Assembly: GCF_003171715.1 (NCBI RefSeq)
Contig: NZ_QGHL01000007.1
Coordinates: forward strand, 496,001-560,000
DNA: 64,000 bases
Direction of reading: 5' to 3'
Origin: Novosphingobium meiothermophilum
GTDB lineage: Bacteria > Pseudomonadota > Alphaproteobacteria > Sphingomonadales > Sphingomonadaceae
Shown in pieces: positions 9,660 to 18,903 of the stretch; positions within the stretch are counted from its first letter, which is position 1, and every line of letters begins with the position of its first letter. Both the position numbers and the translations under genes were made by a program. The notes under the pieces are model-generated. The model was not told where the DNA came from and did no database searches. It worked only from the letters and a program-made list of their open reading frames with translations.

Positions 9660-10118
9660 ATGACACAGCGCATCTACCTGGTAATCATGGACGAAACCGA
9701 CGAGGCGAGAAGCGCGTTGCGCTTTGCCGCCCGCCGGGCGGTGCGGACCGGCGGCACCGTGCACATCCTCGCTCTGGTGGCGCGCCAGCAGTTCGTGGCC
9801 TTCGGCGGGGTGCAGGCCACGATGGAACAGGAAACGCGCGATCGGGCCGAGGTTCTTGCCATGACCGCCGCGGGCAGCCTTGCAAGCGAATCGGGGCTGA
9901 CACCCGTTATCTCTGTCCGTCAGGGCGACGGGCCGAAAGTGGTGCGCAGGTATCTTGACGAGCATCCTGAGATTTCGGCGCTGGTGCTCGGCGCGGCGCA
10001 AGGCAATTCGCCGGGGCCGCTGGTTTCGCACTTTTCGGGCATTGCCGGACAATTGCCGTGCCCGCTGATGGTGGTTCCGGGCGGAATGTCCGATGAGGAG
10101 ATCGACCGCTTCAGCTGA
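9660..10118 (+). CDS. Universal stress protein (UspA family)
   Basis: A 152-residue single-domain Usp protein. It has an Rossmann-like N-terminal strand (IYLVIMDETDEAR), a helix of basic residues, and a C-terminal core with LVLGAA followed by a glycine-rich segment and PCPLMVVPGG, the usual terminal strand of the family. Usp proteins are cytoplasmic and linked to stress survival. It is divergent from the E2 gene and convergent with rnr, with a gap of only 15 bases. Confidence 0.88.
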   Translation: MTQRIYLVIMDETDEARSALRFAARRAVRTGGTVHILALVARQQFVAFGGVQATMEQETRDRAEVLAMTAAGSLASESGLTPVISVRQGDGPKVVRRYLDEHPEISALVLGAAQGNSPGPLVSHFSGIAGQLPCPLMVVPGGMSDEEIDRFS

Positions 10119-10133
10119 TCGGCCGCCCTTTCG

Positions 10134-12422
10134 TCATTTCCGGCGTCCCTGATGCCGGATGTTTGCGGGACGCCCACGCTTGCCCACACCAAACTTGCCC
10201 TGCTTGCGCGGTTTGGGTTCCATGCGACCGCCGCGCCGCTCGATGCGCTGGACTCCTTCGGCAACATCCACTGGCTCGAACTTGAGAGCGCCGGTCAGCG
10301 GATTGGCTTCGGCAAGGCGGAGCTTCAGGATTTGCCCCATGGCAAAGGTTTCGCCGCTTGTCTCGCCGACAAGACGCTGCGCCTTCTCCTCATAGGTGAA
10401 ACGCTCTGCGCCTAGGGTCGAGACGGGAACCAGCCCATCGCCGCCAAGACCGATGATCGTGGCGAACAGGCCGAACTTCTGCACGCCTGTGATGCGCGTG
10501 TCGAAAACCTCGCCCACCTTTCCAGCAAGCCACGCAGCAACATAACGGTCAATGGTCTCGCGCTCTGCCTCCATGGCGCGCCGCTCGGCATTGCTGATGG
10601 CTTCCGATACGCGGGCAAGATCGGCGCGGTCGCGGTCCGATAGGCCCGATGCGGGCGGCAGCCCGGTCCGGGGGCGCGGCTGTTCAAGGCCATAGGCATC
10701 GACCAGCGCACGATGCACCAGTAGGTCCGAATAGCGGCGGATGGGCGATGTGAAATGCGCATAGGAACCAAGCGCCAGGCCGAAGTGGCCAGCATTGCGC
10801 GGGCCATAGTAGGCTTGTGTCTGGCTGCGCAGCACAGCCTCCATGATAAGCGCCTTTTCCGCGTCGTCCGACACATCCTTGAGCATCCGGTTGAACAGGG
10901 TCGGCGTAATGACCTGCCCCAGCGCAAGCTTGCGACCGAAGGTGGCGAGATAGTCCTTGAGTGCGATCAGTTTCTCGCGGCTCGGCGCTTCGTGGATGCG
11001 ATAGACAACCGGGGCCACCTTGGCCTCCAGCGCCTTTGCGGAAGCTACATTGGCCGCGATCATGAAATCCTCGACCACGCGGTGCGCATCAAGCCGCTCG
11101 CGCATGGCAATGTCCACAAGTCGACCGTGCTCATCCAGCACAACGCGGCGTTCTGGCAGCTCAAGGTTGAGAGGATCGCGCGCGTTGCGGGCCTTTTCCA
11201 ACAGCCGCCATGCGTCCCACAGGTTTTGCAGGTGCGCTTCGGCCTCGCCAGCATCAATGCGGCGCTGCGCTTCCTCATAGGCGATAACTTCGGCGATACG
11301 CACGATGGCGCGGGTAAAGCGCCATTCGCGGATGTGGCCGGAACCGTCGATGTGCAGGTGACATGCCATGGCGGCACGATCCGCTCCCGATTTCAGCGAA
11401 CAGACGTCAGCGCTGAGCACTTCGGGCAGCATCGGCACCACGCGGTCGGGAAAATAAACAGAGTTGCCACGCTTGCGAGCTTCACGGTCAATCTGGCCGC
11501 CCGGCCGCACATAGAAGCTGACATCCGCGATGGCGACGATTGCCCTGAAGCCTCCTTCTCCATCGGGTTCGGCCCAGATCGCATCGTCGTGGTCACGCGC
11601 GTCGACCGGGTCGATGGCCACGATCGGCAGGGCGCGCAGGTCTTCGCGGTGATCTTCACTGAGTGGAAGTCTGGCGGCGGTTTCGGCTTCGGCCAGCGCA
11701 CTATCTGGAAAGACAAAGGGAATGCCATGCCGGTGGATCGCAATCAGGCTGAAAGAACGCGGCGCCAGCGGGTCGCCCAGCACGGCCACGACCTTCATGC
11801 CCGACCGCGAGGAGCGACCCGCCGGTTCGGCCAGCACGAGCTGGCCAGCCTCTGCGCCGCCAAGATCGGAAATCGGCGCGGCGTTGCGCACGCGCTTGTC
11901 CACGGGAGCCAGCCAGCCCTTGCCAGCACCGTCAATCTCGACCACGCCCATGAGCTGGTCTTCGCCGCCTTGCAGCTTCTTCATCGGATGGGCGATCCAG
12001 CCCTTGCCCGCTTCTTCCGTGCGCGCCAGCACCCTGTCGCCCACGCGCAGCGCGGGTCCACGATCCCGCGCCTTGCCCTTGGGTTCGACCACGCGCAGCC
12101 GTGGCGGCGGGCTGGCATCATCTGGTTGCCAGCTATCGGGAATGGCCACAGGTTCGCCTTCGTCGATCTCGACGATCCGCAGCACTGTCACACGCGGCAC
12201 ACCGCCCATGGCGTGAAACGCGCTGCGATTGCCGTCGATCAGCCCCTCTTCGGCCATGTCCTTGAGCAGGGCCTTCAGCGCAATCTTCTCCGCGCCTTTC
12301 AGGCCAAACGCCTTGGCGATCTCGCGCTTGCCGGCAGGTTCTGCCGATCGGGCGATGAAATCGAGCACCTGCTGGCGCGTTGGGAGCCCCTGAGGAAACG
12401 AATGCTTTGCCATCGGCGGCAT
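10134..12422 (-). CDS. rnr: Ribonuclease R (3'-5' exoribonuclease)
   Basis: A 762-residue processive exoribonuclease of the RNase II/R family. It has an N-terminal winged-helix region (1–70), cold-shock OB domains, the RNB catalytic domain with four or more clustered aspartates in DPVDARDHDD (271–280), and a C-terminal S1 domain (about 635–720) followed by a basic tail ending HQGRRK. The start at 12422 has AGGGA five bases upstream; an ATG three codons later is the alternative. The M28 peptidase gene ends 30 bases upstream on the same strand, so the two may be co-transcribed. Confidence 0.96.
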   Translation of the reverse strand: MPPMAKHSFPQGLPTRQQVLDFIARSAEPAGKREIAKAFGLKGAEKIALKALLKDMAEEGLIDGNRSAFHAMGGVPRVTVLRIVEIDEGEPVAIPDSWQPDDASPPPRLRVVEPKGKARDRGPALRVGDRVLARTEEAGKGWIAHPMKKLQGGEDQLMGVVEIDGAGKGWLAPVDKRVRNAAPISDLGGAEAGQLVLAEPAGRSSRSGMKVVAVLGDPLAPRSFSLIAIHRHGIPFVFPDSALAEAETAARLPLSEDHREDLRALPIVAIDPVDARDHDDAIWAEPDGEGGFRAIVAIADVSFYVRPGGQIDREARKRGNSVYFPDRVVPMLPEVLSADVCSLKSGADRAAMACHLHIDGSGHIREWRFTRAIVRIAEVIAYEEAQRRIDAGEAEAHLQNLWDAWRLLEKARNARDPLNLELPERRVVLDEHGRLVDIAMRERLDAHRVVEDFMIAANVASAKALEAKVAPVVYRIHEAPSREKLIALKDYLATFGRKLALGQVITPTLFNRMLKDVSDDAEKALIMEAVLRSQTQAYYGPRNAGHFGLALGSYAHFTSPIRRYSDLLVHRALVDAYGLEQPRPRTGLPPASGLSDRDRADLARVSEAISNAERRAMEAERETIDRYVAAWLAGKVGEVFDTRITGVQKFGLFATIIGLGGDGLVPVSTLGAERFTYEEKAQRLVGETSGETFAMGQILKLRLAEANPLTGALKFEPVDVAEGVQRIERRGGRMEPKPRKQGKFGVGKRGRPANIRHQGRRK

Positions 12423-12452
12423 GTGGTCCCTAAGTGTGCCGATGGCAAGCGT

Positions 12453-13775
12453 TCACGGTCTGGTCAATGGTCCGAACTGGCCGCCGGGCACTGCTGAAGC
12501 CACAGGACTTTCGCTGCCATCGGCGGCAATGGCGCTGACGCCGAACAGCCAGTCGTCCGCGCGGACGCCGCGAAGGCTCACACTCGTTCCGCCTGTTTCC
12601 TGCACTCGCGTGTCCCACATCGGCGCATCGGTGCGTCGCTGCCACACCACGTAGCGGACGGCACCCGGCACGGCCTGCCATTCAATATCGGTATCCGGCT
12701 TGACCGCTCCCTTGACGACGGGAGCGGGCGGCATCGGTGTGCGGGCCAGCCTGGCGAGCGCGCGGACATTCAGCCGGGTCACTCTTGCAAGGTAGGGAAA
12801 GTCCATCTCGTCAGCGGTATCGCCATACTTCACGCCATCTTCGGTGCGCAGATCCTGATGCTGATGCTCGTAGTCCTCAACCGCCACCGTGAAGCGGACC
12901 GCTGGATAGCCCTTGTCGGAGAAGGGCAACTGGTCGCCGCCCCTGCCCATGCGGTCGGCGCGCCAGATCTGCCGGACAGCAAGGCCCTTGCCCGCATCGG
13001 CTTCGGCAAGCGAGGCAACCCAGCGTGAAATGTTGCGCGAAGGGCTGTCATTCTCGCCGCCGAAGCGGCGCATCTGGGCGCGCAACGCGTCGGTGGAATC
13101 GGCTCGCAGACCTTCCGACAGAACGCGGACATGGGCATTGTCCCTGTAGCCATCCGAACCGGTGCTGCCACCAACGATATCGTTGTTGAGAACGGCCTTT
13201 ACGGTCCATCCCTGAGCTGCGGCATAATCGGCAAGAAGCTTGCCGCCCAAGAGGCCCTGCTCTTCGCCCGAAAGCGCGGCATAGACGATGGTGGTCGGAA
13301 ACTTTTCGCGCGAGAGGACGCGCGCCGCCTCAAGCACCAGCGCGGTCCCTGATGCATTGTCGTTGGCACCCGGTGCGTCCTTCACCGCGTCGAGAACGTC
13401 TGACACGCGGCTGTCTATATGGCCTTGAACGATAACGACTTCACTCGGTCGCTCGGTGCCGCGCTGGATTGCAACCACATTTACCAGACGCGTCGGCACA
13501 GGCACGCGGTCGCCAGAGACAACGGCTTCCGGCAGAACGATTTCAAGGCAGTTTCCGCAGGCGGCAGAAGTCTTGCGAAACTCTGCTTCGGCCCATTTGC
13601 GCGCGGCGCCGATGCCGCGCTTGGGATCGGTCTGCGAGGACAGCGTATGGCGTGTGCCGAAGCTGACGAGTTTTTCCACATCCGCCCGCAACCGGGCTTC
13701 GGAGATGGAGTCTTCAGGGGCGGCAAAGGCCGAGGTGGCCGCGAAAAGCGGAAGCAGGATCAGGAAGTTGCGCAT
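12453..13775 (-). CDS. Exported M28-family zinc aminopeptidase
   Basis: A 440-residue secreted peptidase with a signal peptide (1–18, ending AFA). The di-zinc site is complete: H119 and D121 in QGHIDSR, D139 in GANDNASG, the catalytic E171 and adjacent E172 in SGEEQG. The last 80 residues resemble a fibronectin type III-like domain (IEWQAVPGAVRYVVW). The frame is open up to 13940, but the ATG at 13775 is chosen because it starts the signal peptide. Likely role: trimming peptides in the periplasm or outside the cell. Confidence 0.9.
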   Translation of the reverse strand: MRNFLILLPLFAATSAFAAPEDSISEARLRADVEKLVSFGTRHTLSSQTDPKRGIGAARKWAEAEFRKTSAACGNCLEIVLPEAVVSGDRVPVPTRLVNVVAIQRGTERPSEVVIVQGHIDSRVSDVLDAVKDAPGANDNASGTALVLEAARVLSREKFPTTIVYAALSGEEQGLLGGKLLADYAAAQGWTVKAVLNNDIVGGSTGSDGYRDNAHVRVLSEGLRADSTDALRAQMRRFGGENDSPSRNISRWVASLAEADAGKGLAVRQIWRADRMGRGGDQLPFSDKGYPAVRFTVAVEDYEHQHQDLRTEDGVKYGDTADEMDFPYLARVTRLNVRALARLARTPMPPAPVVKGAVKPDTDIEWQAVPGAVRYVVWQRRTDAPMWDTRVQETGGTSVSLRGVRADDWLFGVSAIAADGSESPVASAVPGGQFGPLTRP

Positions 13776-13860
13776 CGCCGCGTCATGCAACGTCGCGATT
13801 ATTGCCACAAGCCGGGGAAGTGAAAAGGGTGACGATTTTTTCAGCCACCCTTCCCCGCGG

Positions 13861-15408
13861 TCAGTAGGCGCGCGCGATGAGGATCTTCTCCACCGCAGGT
13901 TCACCCGTGAAGGGGCATGTGCCCTCAGGCGGGCCTGCATCCATTGGCGTATTGCGGATGGTAAGCTTCAGCGCCTTCAGCTGCTCGACCACTCTCGCCA
14001 GAGCCTCGCCGGTGGGCCTGCTCCATCCCAGCTCAACCCAACCGGGATATTTGACGCCTTCGGCAAAATAGGCCCTCAGCCCGTCAAGATCGGTCACGTC
14101 GCGCACGATCCGGTCGTGAAGGCGTTCGCGCGCCTCCTTGTGAAGCGCGTTCTGGATGTCTTCAAGTTCGGCGCCTGCAGCAGCAATGAAGGCCTCGCGG
14201 GCCTGCGCGACGAAGTTCGGCTTGGCATCGGCGCGCCACAGCCGATCGCGGCGAAGCGCCGAAACCTGCCCCGAATCCGCGTCGCGTCCGCCGATTTCGA
14301 GAATCAGCGGAACCCCCTTCTTGACCCATGCCCACCGCTTCTGCGTTGCCTTGCCGGGCCGCTTGTCAAGCAGGACGCGGACGCGTTCTGCGAAAGCGGA
14401 CTGTTTTGCCAGCGCCGCGCGGATCTCCTCGCAGTAGGCCAGCAGCGCCTCGTCGGCATCGGTCTCGCGCAGCATGGGCAGGATCACGATCTGCTGCGGG
14501 GCAACCTGCGGCGGCACGCGCAGACCGTCATCGTCACCGTGGGTCATGATGACACCGCCGATCAGCCGGGTTGAGACGCCCCACGATGTCGTGTGCGCCA
14601 GCGTCTGCTGACCATCCTTGTCCTGATAGCGGATGCCGGCAGCCTGCGCGAAGGTCGTGCCCAGATAGTGGGAGGTGCCTGCCTGAAGCGCCTTGCCATC
14701 CTGCATCATCGCCTCGATCGAATAGGTCTCGACCGCGCCGGGGAAACGCTCGTTCTCAGGCTTCGCTCCGGCGATCACCGGCATGGCCAGCGGACCTTCG
14801 GCAAAGGCGCGATACATTTCCAGCGCGCGCAGCGTCTCCTTCATGGCATCGGCCTCGTCGACATGCGCCGTATGGCCTTCCTGCCACAGGAACTCGCTGG
14901 TGCGCAGGAACATGCGCGTGCGCATTTCCCAGCGCACCACGTTGGCCCACTGGTTTGTGAGCAGCGGGAGATCGCGCCACGACTGCACCCAGCGCGCCAT
15001 GGCGGCACCAATCACCGTTTCCGATGTCGGCCGCACCACCAGCGGTTCTTCAAGCCTTGCTTCGGGATCGGGCGCCAGTCCGCCCTTGCCATCGGAAATC
15101 AGCCGGTGGTGGGTGACAACCGCCATTTCCTTGGCAAAGCCTTCAACGTGTTCGGCTTCCTTGGCAAAGTAGGACAAGGGAATGAACAGCGGGAAATAGC
15201 AGTTCTCGACGCCTGCTTCCTTGATCTGTGCGTCCATCAGCGTCTGGATGCGTTCCCAGATGCCATAGCCCCACGGCTTGATCACCATGCAGCCCCGCAC
15301 GCCGGATTCCTCGGCAAGCTCGGCTTCGGCGATCACCGCCTGATACCACTGGGCAAAGTCGTCGGCGCGCTTGACGTTGAGCGCGTGCTTTATCGTAGGC
15401 TGGTTCAT
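13861..15408 (-). CDS. proS: Prolyl-tRNA synthetase, type 3 (archaeal/eukaryotic-like)
   Basis: A 515-residue class II synthetase that charges tRNA-Pro. Class II motif 1 covers YFPLFIP, motif 2 is RWEMRTRMFLRTSEFLWQEGH, and motif 3 is GVSTRLIGG. There is no editing insertion between motifs 2 and 3 and the protein ends in a Tyr (ARAY), both features of the type 3 enzymes found in archaea, eukaryotes and some bacteria rather than the long type 1 or short type 2 bacterial forms. The gene follows phaR on the minus strand. Confidence 0.93.
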   Translation of the reverse strand: MNQPTIKHALNVKRADDFAQWYQAVIAEAELAEESGVRGCMVIKPWGYGIWERIQTLMDAQIKEAGVENCYFPLFIPLSYFAKEAEHVEGFAKEMAVVTHHRLISDGKGGLAPDPEARLEEPLVVRPTSETVIGAAMARWVQSWRDLPLLTNQWANVVRWEMRTRMFLRTSEFLWQEGHTAHVDEADAMKETLRALEMYRAFAEGPLAMPVIAGAKPENERFPGAVETYSIEAMMQDGKALQAGTSHYLGTTFAQAAGIRYQDKDGQQTLAHTTSWGVSTRLIGGVIMTHGDDDGLRVPPQVAPQQIVILPMLRETDADEALLAYCEEIRAALAKQSAFAERVRVLLDKRPGKATQKRWAWVKKGVPLILEIGGRDADSGQVSALRRDRLWRADAKPNFVAQAREAFIAAAGAELEDIQNALHKEARERLHDRIVRDVTDLDGLRAYFAEGVKYPGWVELGWSRPTGEALARVVEQLKALKLTIRNTPMDAGPPEGTCPFTGEPAVEKILIARAY

Positions 15409-15436
15409 GAGGTGGCGCGATAAAGCGCCAGACGGC

Positions 15437-15468
15437 TTCCCGCAATGCCCGCGTTGGGATTGCGGGAA
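15437..15468 (-). terminator. Inverted repeat after phaR
   Basis: A perfect 10-base inverted repeat (TTCCCGCAAT … ATTGCGGGAA) with a 12-base loop follows the phaR stop codon, before proS. It lacks a T-run, so it may be an attenuating or RNA-stabilising hairpin rather than a full terminator. Confidence 0.45.
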
Positions 15469-15473
15469 CCGAT

Positions 15474-16025
15474 TTAGCCTGTCAGCTGGTCGAGCTTCTT
15501 CTGCATCTCGGCCATCTGCTTGCGCAGGGCATCAAGATCATCGGCATCAGCAGCCTGCTTCGGCTCCGCCGCCGGCTGGGCCGTGGGCACGAAGGCGGCT
15601 GCGGCAGCCTTGAACATTTCCATGTTGCGCTGCGCGATCTGCGCCAGCGGATTGGCACCGATGCTTTCCTCGATCGCCTTTCGCATCTTGGCCTGATTTT
15701 CGCGGAAGTGCTCCATCGATGCTTCGAGGTATCCGGGCAGGAATGCTTGCATGGAATTGCCATACATCGAAATCAGTTGCCTCAGAAAGTTGGTCGGGAG
15801 CATCTGCTCACCGGCGGACTCTTCCTCCATGATGATCTGTGCAAGGATGGAGTGCGTCAGATCCGCACCCGTCTTGGCATCGATCACTTTGAAGTCGATG
15901 TTGTCCTTCACCATCTGCGCCAGATGGTCGAGCGTGATGTAGCTCGATGTGCTCGTATTGTAGAGGCGACGGTTGGCGTATTTCTTGATTATCACCGTGC
16001 CGCCGTTCTTGGATTCACTGGCCAT
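15474..16025 (-). CDS. phaR: Polyhydroxyalkanoate synthesis regulator PhaR
   Basis: A 183-residue DNA-binding regulator. The N-terminal PHB_acc_N domain (about 11–70) contains IIKKYANRRLYNT and YITLDHLAQMV, and a PHB accumulation regulatory domain follows (MLPTNFLRQLI, YGNSMQAFLPGYLE). The end is an Ala/Pro-rich linker and a short coiled coil (ALRKQMAEMQKKLDQL). PhaR binds both the promoters of phasin genes and PHA granules and represses until granules form. No pha synthase or phasin gene lies nearby. Confidence 0.95.
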   Translation of the reverse strand: MASESKNGGTVIIKKYANRRLYNTSTSSYITLDHLAQMVKDNIDFKVIDAKTGADLTHSILAQIIMEEESAGEQMLPTNFLRQLISMYGNSMQAFLPGYLEASMEHFRENQAKMRKAIEESIGANPLAQIAQRNMEMFKAAAAAFVPTAQPAAEPKQAADADDLDALRKQMAEMQKKLDQLTG

Positions 16026-16102
16026 AGGTGGGCCCCCGCTGCGACGTCCTAGGATATTAGCACGTGCAGCATGTGCGGCGCAACAAATCTTAACAAGTCT
16101 GG

Positions 16103-17101
16103 TTAGCCGCCGTTTTGGCGCGAAAACCGTTCTCCGAGCAGGGTCAGCAGTTCATACTGCGACAGCCCGGTCAGCCGTGATGACTCGGGAAGGCTGTATG
16201 CGGCAGTCAGCCAGTCTCCCTCACGGCATTGCGGCAGAGCCTCCAGATCGACAATGGTGAGATCCATCGATACACGGCCAATCACTGGTGCGATCGTGCC
16301 GTCATGCGTGAACGCGCCCTTGCCCGCCCAGCTCCGCAGATAGCCGTCGGCATAGCCGATGCTGAGGGTACCCACGCGCATCGGCCTGCTTGCGGTAAAC
16401 AGCGCGTTGTAGCCGACAGTATCGCCCGGCCGAAGCTTGCGGACCTGAATGAGCGCAGCCTCCGGGCGGATTACCTGCGCAATCCTGCCTTCCAGTTCCG
16501 GACGCACGATGCCGCCATAAAGCGCAATGCCGGGGCGGGTGATATCGGCATGATAGTCTGCGCCGAGCGCGATACCGGCGCTGTTGGCCAAGCTGTAGCG
16601 CTTCGCCGCAACCGTGCTGCGCACCTGCGCGAAGCGATCGCGCTGGATGAGGTTCAGCGCACTGTCCTCGTCAGCACTGGCAAGATGGCTCAGGCAGATG
16701 TCGATATCCAGACTGCGCAGCAAAGGATCGGCTAGATCATCCATGGACAGTCCGAGACGGCTCATGCCGGTATCCACCATGAGATGACAGATGCCGCCGC
16801 CGGTCTGCGTCCAGATTGCGGCCTGATGGAGGCTGTTGATTACCGGCCGCACCCCCGTCTGGCGCGCAAACGCTGCCTCTTCGCGGGTAAGCGGGCCATG
16901 CAGCACAGCGATCATGGCGGGTGATGCGTGTGGCAAAAGCGCGGGCACTTCAGACCAGTGAGCCACGAAGAAGTCCCGGCAACCCGCGCTGGCCAGTGCT
17001 TCGACAACGCGCCCGGCGCCGAGGCCATAGGCATTGGCTTTCACCGCTGCCCCGGCCGCAGCATTACCGGAAAGGGCATCGAGAGCGCGCCAGTTCGCCA
17101 C
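16103..17101 (-). CDS. alr: Alanine racemase (start codon uncertain)
   Basis: A PLP-dependent enzyme that makes D-alanine for peptidoglycan. The PLP-lysine motif AVKANAYGLGA lies close to the N-terminus and the catalytic tyrosine is in GYNALF. The GTG at 17101 gives 332 residues but cuts off the first beta-strand normally present before it: in-frame upstream codons read TLRLALDREAL, which fits the family. No ATG, GTG or TTG exists between there and the in-frame stop at about 17197. An ATT at 17158, with AAGGA eight bases upstream and just past the stop of the MHS transporter gene, would give 351 residues and is the most attractive real start. Confidence 0.9.
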   Translation of the reverse strand: MANWRALDALSGNAAAGAAVKANAYGLGAGRVVEALASAGCRDFFVAHWSEVPALLPHASPAMIAVLHGPLTREEAAFARQTGVRPVINSLHQAAIWTQTGGGICHLMVDTGMSRLGLSMDDLADPLLRSLDIDICLSHLASADEDSALNLIQRDRFAQVRSTVAAKRYSLANSAGIALGADYHADITRPGIALYGGIVRPELEGRIAQVIRPEAALIQVRKLRPGDTVGYNALFTASRPMRVGTLSIGYADGYLRSWAGKGAFTHDGTIAPVIGRVSMDLTIVDLEALPQCREGDWLTAAYSLPESSRLTGLSQYELLTLLGERFSRQNGG

Positions 17102-17159
17102 CAGGGCTTCCCTGTCGAGAGCAAGGCGCAGGGTTGACGACGGGAGGAGTATCGAAATC

Positions 17160-18818
17160 TCAGTCGTCCTTGAAATCGCTGGGCATTCCGGGCTTCAAGC
17201 CCCAGAGCGCCACCAGAAAAGCCACCAGAACCACGGCCCAAGTGTACCACAATCCTGCGTGGGGATCACCCGTGCGCGCAACGATATAGCTTGAAATGAG
17301 CGGCAGGAACCCGCCGAAATAGCCCGTGCCGATATGGTAGGGTATCGACATCGAACTGTAGCGGATGCGCGGCGGGAACATTTCCGAAAGAAGCGCCGCC
17401 ACCGGCCCATAGGTAGCGCCGGAAAGCGCCATGAGCAAAAGCAACGCAGCGATGACTATGGCGATCCTGCCTGCCGATGGCGTCACCTTTGCAAAATCAT
17501 AACCATGCCCGGAAAGCTCGGCCTGCAGGGCCGCGATCCGTGCCGCGGCCTTCTCGTCCCATGGATAGCTGTCAACCATCATGGGATCGGCGCCGATCGA
17601 CACGCTGAATACAGGCGCCTCTGCCAGTTCATAGCTGATGCCGGACGCGGCAAGGTCCGAGAGGAGTTTGCCGCAGTTGCTTTCCTGTTCCGAAGCGAAG
17701 GGGCTGTAATGGCAGTCCGGCCCGGAAACGACGACCGGGTTGCGCCGAGCGGCCTCGGCCAAGCCGGGGTTGGCTGCCGAACCGATGACCCAGAAAATCG
17801 GGAACAGGAGTAACAGGGTCAGCGCATATCCGATGACGATGGGCTTCTTTCGTCCGACCCGATCGGACCATGCACCGGCCAGAAGATAGAAGCCCATACC
17901 GACCGCCCCCGCCACACCAACGATGATTTCGGCAAGGGTATCGTCCACGCGCGCAGCCGATTTCAGAAAACCGAGGCTGGAGAACATCGCCGTATACCAG
18001 ATCACCGTAAGGCCCGCGGCAATGCCGAAAAGGGCGATGAAGATGCGGCGCTTGTTGCCCGGATAGGTGAAACTTTCGACGAAAGGATTGCCCGCGAGTT
18101 CGCCCTGCTCCTTCATGGCCTTGAACACGGGGCTTTCGGAAAGCTTGACCCGCATCCACAGCGAGATGGCCAGCAGCGCAAGACTGACAAGGAAGGGCAC
18201 ACGCCAACCCCAATCGAGCCAGACGGCCTCGCTCATCAGTGCCTTGCTGGACAGAACGACGATCAGGCTAAGGACGAAACCGCCAACCACGCTGGCCTGA
18301 ATGTAGCTTGTATAATAGCCGCGGCGGCCATCCGGGGCATGTTCGGCCACGTAGATTGCGGCACCACCATATTCCCCGCCAAGAGCAAGACCCTGAAGCA
18401 CCCGCAGGAGAATGACGATGGCCGGCGCGATGATGCCTATGCTGTCGGCAGAAGGAATCAGGCCCACACCGGCCGTGGCGATTCCCATCAGCGTGACCGT
18501 GACCAGAAACGTGTATTTGCGGCCAAGCCTGTCACCCAGATAGCCGAACAGGACAGCCCCCAGCGGACGGAAGCCAAAGCCAACGGCAAATCCGGCCCAG
18601 ACCAGCAGAACCTGAAGCGTCGCATTGTCGGAAGGGAAGAAGGTCTTGCCGATGATTGCAGCAAGCGTGCCGTAGATGAAGAAATCATACCACTCGAACA
18701 CGGTGCCAGCCGAACTTGCGGCAATGACCAGCCTGATATCCGATGCCGATGGCTCGGCCACCGTCTGACTGGCTTCCTTGGCCGATAGGTCTGAGCCTGA
18801 CACGCTGCTTTCCCCCAA
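17160..18818 (-). CDS. MFS transporter, metabolite:H+ symporter (MHS) type, with periplasmic insertion
   Basis: A 552-residue major facilitator of the ProP/ShiA-like MHS group. It shows SSAGTVFEWYDFFIYG (35–50), the DRLGRK motif after TM2 (96–101), and LQGLALGGEYGGA (141–153). Twelve hydrophobic segments are split by an unusual extra loop of about 100 residues (349–448) after TM9–10, holding two cysteines (C369, C382). The start is a TTG at 18818; a GTG at 18803 preceded by GGGGAAA is an alternative. The transported compound, probably a carboxylate or osmolyte, is unknown. It lies between the Fe-S-scaffold-like gene and alr. Confidence 0.88.
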   Translation of the reverse strand: MGESSVSGSDLSAKEASQTVAEPSASDIRLVIAASSAGTVFEWYDFFIYGTLAAIIGKTFFPSDNATLQVLLVWAGFAVGFGFRPLGAVLFGYLGDRLGRKYTFLVTVTLMGIATAGVGLIPSADSIGIIAPAIVILLRVLQGLALGGEYGGAAIYVAEHAPDGRRGYYTSYIQASVVGGFVLSLIVVLSSKALMSEAVWLDWGWRVPFLVSLALLAISLWMRVKLSESPVFKAMKEQGELAGNPFVESFTYPGNKRRIFIALFGIAAGLTVIWYTAMFSSLGFLKSAARVDDTLAEIIVGVAGAVGMGFYLLAGAWSDRVGRKKPIVIGYALTLLLLFPIFWVIGSAANPGLAEAARRNPVVVSGPDCHYSPFASEQESNCGKLLSDLAASGISYELAEAPVFSVSIGADPMMVDSYPWDEKAAARIAALQAELSGHGYDFAKVTPSAGRIAIVIAALLLLMALSGATYGPVAALLSEMFPPRIRYSSMSIPYHIGTGYFGGFLPLISSYIVARTGDPHAGLWYTWAVVLVAFLVALWGLKPGMPSDFKDD

Positions 18819-18903
18819 TCCCGTTCCCTGCCTTCAGGGCCTCGCTGCCAGTCGCTCTAGCCAAGCGCCCGGCGCCACGGCAAGCCCTGCTTTTTGTGCG
18901 GGA

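Noticed and set aside
10755..12497. 580-codon plus-strand frame opposite rnr
   Set aside because: Antisense shadow of RNase R; no start signal or motif.
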